Below, in pieces: positions 62,642-64,000 of a DNA stretch of 64,000 bases. The notes beneath the pieces were generated by a model. The model worked only from the letters and a program-made list of their open reading frames with translations. It was not told the DNA's origin and did not search any database. Where the stretch lies: positions 1,652,001 to 1,716,000 of the forward strand of contig NZ_CP092417.1 of assembly GCF_023716865.1 (NCBI RefSeq), written 5' to 3'. Each line of letters starts with the position of its first letter. Positions within the stretch are counted from its first letter, which is position 1. Origin of the DNA: Endozoicomonas sp. SCSIO W0465. Its GTDB lineage: Bacteria; Pseudomonadota; Gammaproteobacteria; Pseudomonadales; Endozoicomonadaceae. The translations under genes and the position numbers were made by a program.

Positions 62642-64000
62642 GTACGCCCGGCATGGGCATGAACTGATGGGGTGAAAGTCCCCTGTGGGAGAACCTACAT
62701 CTGACTGGCGGTAAAGACGCCTGCTGATGACAACCACTAGCTTAAGGCAAGTGCAGTCCCGCGAGGGGCTGTGCGGAGGCAGTCTGAGTGCAAAGGTGCG
62801 AGCCGACGTACAGAAATCGCATATAAGGCTGAGTCTCTGGGCGAGTGAGCCAAGGATCACAAAGCCCTATGGTTCGTGAGACACGGTAAATGCGGCGGTT
62901 GTGCACTGAAAGTTCATGTCCTTATCCGGGGAGATCTGTTCAACATGCGATTGGTAATTCCCAGTTCTCAGCCACTGGTTACAACAGGCTCGGCGAACAG
63001 GTCTCATCATCCTGTTCGAGCAAACCCGATGGCAACCAATAGCGCCAGCAGAGGTAACTCCGCGTGGTGATTGGACAGAAGTCAGCAGAGGCCATAGTAG
63101 CTGTACGACAGAAGCCATTAACGGATGGGAAGTCGTTAGCGAAGGGCCGAACATCGACGACAAAGAGGAGACTGATTCCCTCAAGGCGATGCAGCCGTCC
63201 GGCGACTCACCGTACTTGGCGACAGAATCTTTAACCAGCTTTGAACCATGATCTACTAAATTGCGTACTTGAACCGGCTAATCTGGCAAGTGCATGGAAA
63301 CAGGTCAAAAGCAACAAGGGTGCTCCGGGTATTGATGGAGTCACTATTGAAGCTTATCCAGACTTTGCCAAACAGCATTGGCCTTCAGTGCGTCAAGCCT
63401 TATTGGACGGAACCTACCAGCCATCACCCGTGCGCCGACATGTTATAGAAAAGCCGGACGGCGGTGAGCGTTTGCTGGGAATCCCTACCGTGATGGATAG
63501 GGTCATACAGCAGGCCATTGTGCAGGTGCTGACCCCTGTCTTTGATCCGGGTTTCTCTCCAAACAGCTTCGGCTACCGACCGGGACGGTCAGCACACGAC
63601 GGAGTCCGTCAGGTTAAGCAGTTGATCAACCGGGGGCTTCATTACGCTGTTGACGTTGATCTGAGTAAATTCTTTGATACGGTTAATCACGACGTTTTGA
63701 TGTCGAGGGTCTCCCGTAAGGTCCGCGACAAACGCCTTCTGAAACTGATTGGTAGCTACCTGCGCTCCGGTGTCATGATTGAGGGCAATGTCTACCCGAC
63801 CAGGGTTGGCATGCCACAGGGTGGGCCTTTATCACCCTTGCTGTCTAATGTGGTCCTCGACGAACTCGACAAGGAGCTTGAATATCGGGGTCATTGCTTT
63901 GCAAGATACTGTGATGATTTTGTGATTCTCGTCAAAAGTCAGCGTGCAGGGGATCGGGTGATGCACAGCATTACCCAATTCATTGAACGCAAATTGAAAC
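62642..64000 (+). mobile_element. Group II intron, 5' part, continuing beyond the window
   Basis: It starts with GTACGCCCGGCATGGGC, the typical 5' splice-site/domain I opening of bacterial group II introns (usually GTGCG), followed by about 550 bases of structured non-coding RNA with characteristic short stems (GGGGTGAAAGTCCCC, CCCGCGAGGGG). A reverse transcriptase ORF follows. Domains V-VI and the 3' splice site are off the window. The exon junction is CAAAAACCTTG, inside the IS66 transposase gene, in sense orientation. Confidence 0.88.
63241..64000 (+). CDS. ltrA: Group II intron reverse transcriptase/maturase, partial
   Basis: This intron-encoded protein is needed for splicing and retrohoming. 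Visible RT blocks are NKGAPGIDGVTIEAY (RT0/1), GERLLGIPTVMDRVIQQAI, FSPNSFGYRPGRSAHDGVRQ, the first aspartate in AVDVDLSKFFDTVNHD, GMPQGGPLSPLLSN and the catalytic YCDD in FARYCDDFVILV. The frame from TTG 63241 (NHDLLNCVLEPANLASAWKQ) lacks an ATG. An ATG at 63189 opens another frame that stops at 63246, so a frameshift near 63240 may have removed the true N-terminus. The C-terminal maturase domain is off the window. Confidence 0.85.
   Translation, partial: MNHDLLNCVLEPANLASAWKQVKSNKGAPGIDGVTIEAYPDFAKQHWPSVRQALLDGTYQPSPVRRHVIEKPDGGERLLGIPTVMDRVIQQAIVQVLTPVFDPGFSPNSFGYRPGRSAHDGVRQVKQLINRGLHYAVDVDLSKFFDTVNHDVLMSRVSRKVRDKRLLKLIGSYLRSGVMIEGNVYPTRVGMPQGGPLSPLLSNVVLDELDKELEYRGHCFARYCDDFVILVKSQRAGDRVMHSITQFIERKLK

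Overview
The window looks like a chromosomal stretch of a marine gammaproteobacterium, most likely Oceanospirillales and close to Endozoicomonas. I infer this from the proA-rsfS-rlmH-mrdA-rodA-mltB-rlpA-dacA-ybeD-lipB-lipA neighbourhood, a polyhydroxyalkanoate (PHA) granule cluster, a very heavy insertion-sequence (IS) load and a eukaryote-like RING/GTPase gene. No tRNA, rRNA or CRISPR array was seen.

Layout. 1-5130: remnant of a lambda-like tail module on the minus strand (retropepsin-like protein, DUF1833, NlpC/P60 protein, TipJ-type tip protein split by an in-frame amber codon) beside an XRE regulator. 5131-8439: IS4 fragment, IS66 and a 1527-bp IS nested at what looks like a recombination junction. 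8566-36467: core genome. It holds a DedA/PAP2 protein, ferredoxin reductase, SDR-like protein, hybrid sensor kinase, proA, ribosome factors rsfS and rlmH, the rod-shape machinery (PBP2, RodA, MltB, RlpA, PBP5), lipoate synthesis (lipB, lipA), a large TPR protein, a DUF3581 protein and leuS. An IS50-like element splits a GNAT gene, and an IS4 element sits just upstream of dacA. 36487-42640: second identical 1527-bp IS, an unknown gene, ssb and a YajR-like transporter.

42641-56881: accessory island. It starts by truncating a Na+-dependent symporter gene. It carries a near-consensus SOS box and a type IC restriction-modification locus in which hsdM is intact, hsdS is cut by two ISs and hsdR is frameshifted. 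A RING-H2/dynamin-like GTPase gene follows, cut by an IS66. 56742-59702: PHA genes (probable phaR fragment, 3-hydroxybutyrate dehydrogenase, intracellular depolymerase, duplicated phasin). 60070-64000: IS4-like, then a three-layer nest in which an IS110 is broken by an IS66, itself entered by a group II intron whose reverse transcriptase runs off the window.

How the genes work together. The core cluster couples peptidoglycan elongation (PBP2/RodA), trimming (PBP5, MltB, RlpA) and lipoylation. The PHA genes degrade stored polymer to acetoacetate. The defence locus appears to be decaying: its modification subunit survives, while the specificity and motor subunits carry insertions or a frameshift.
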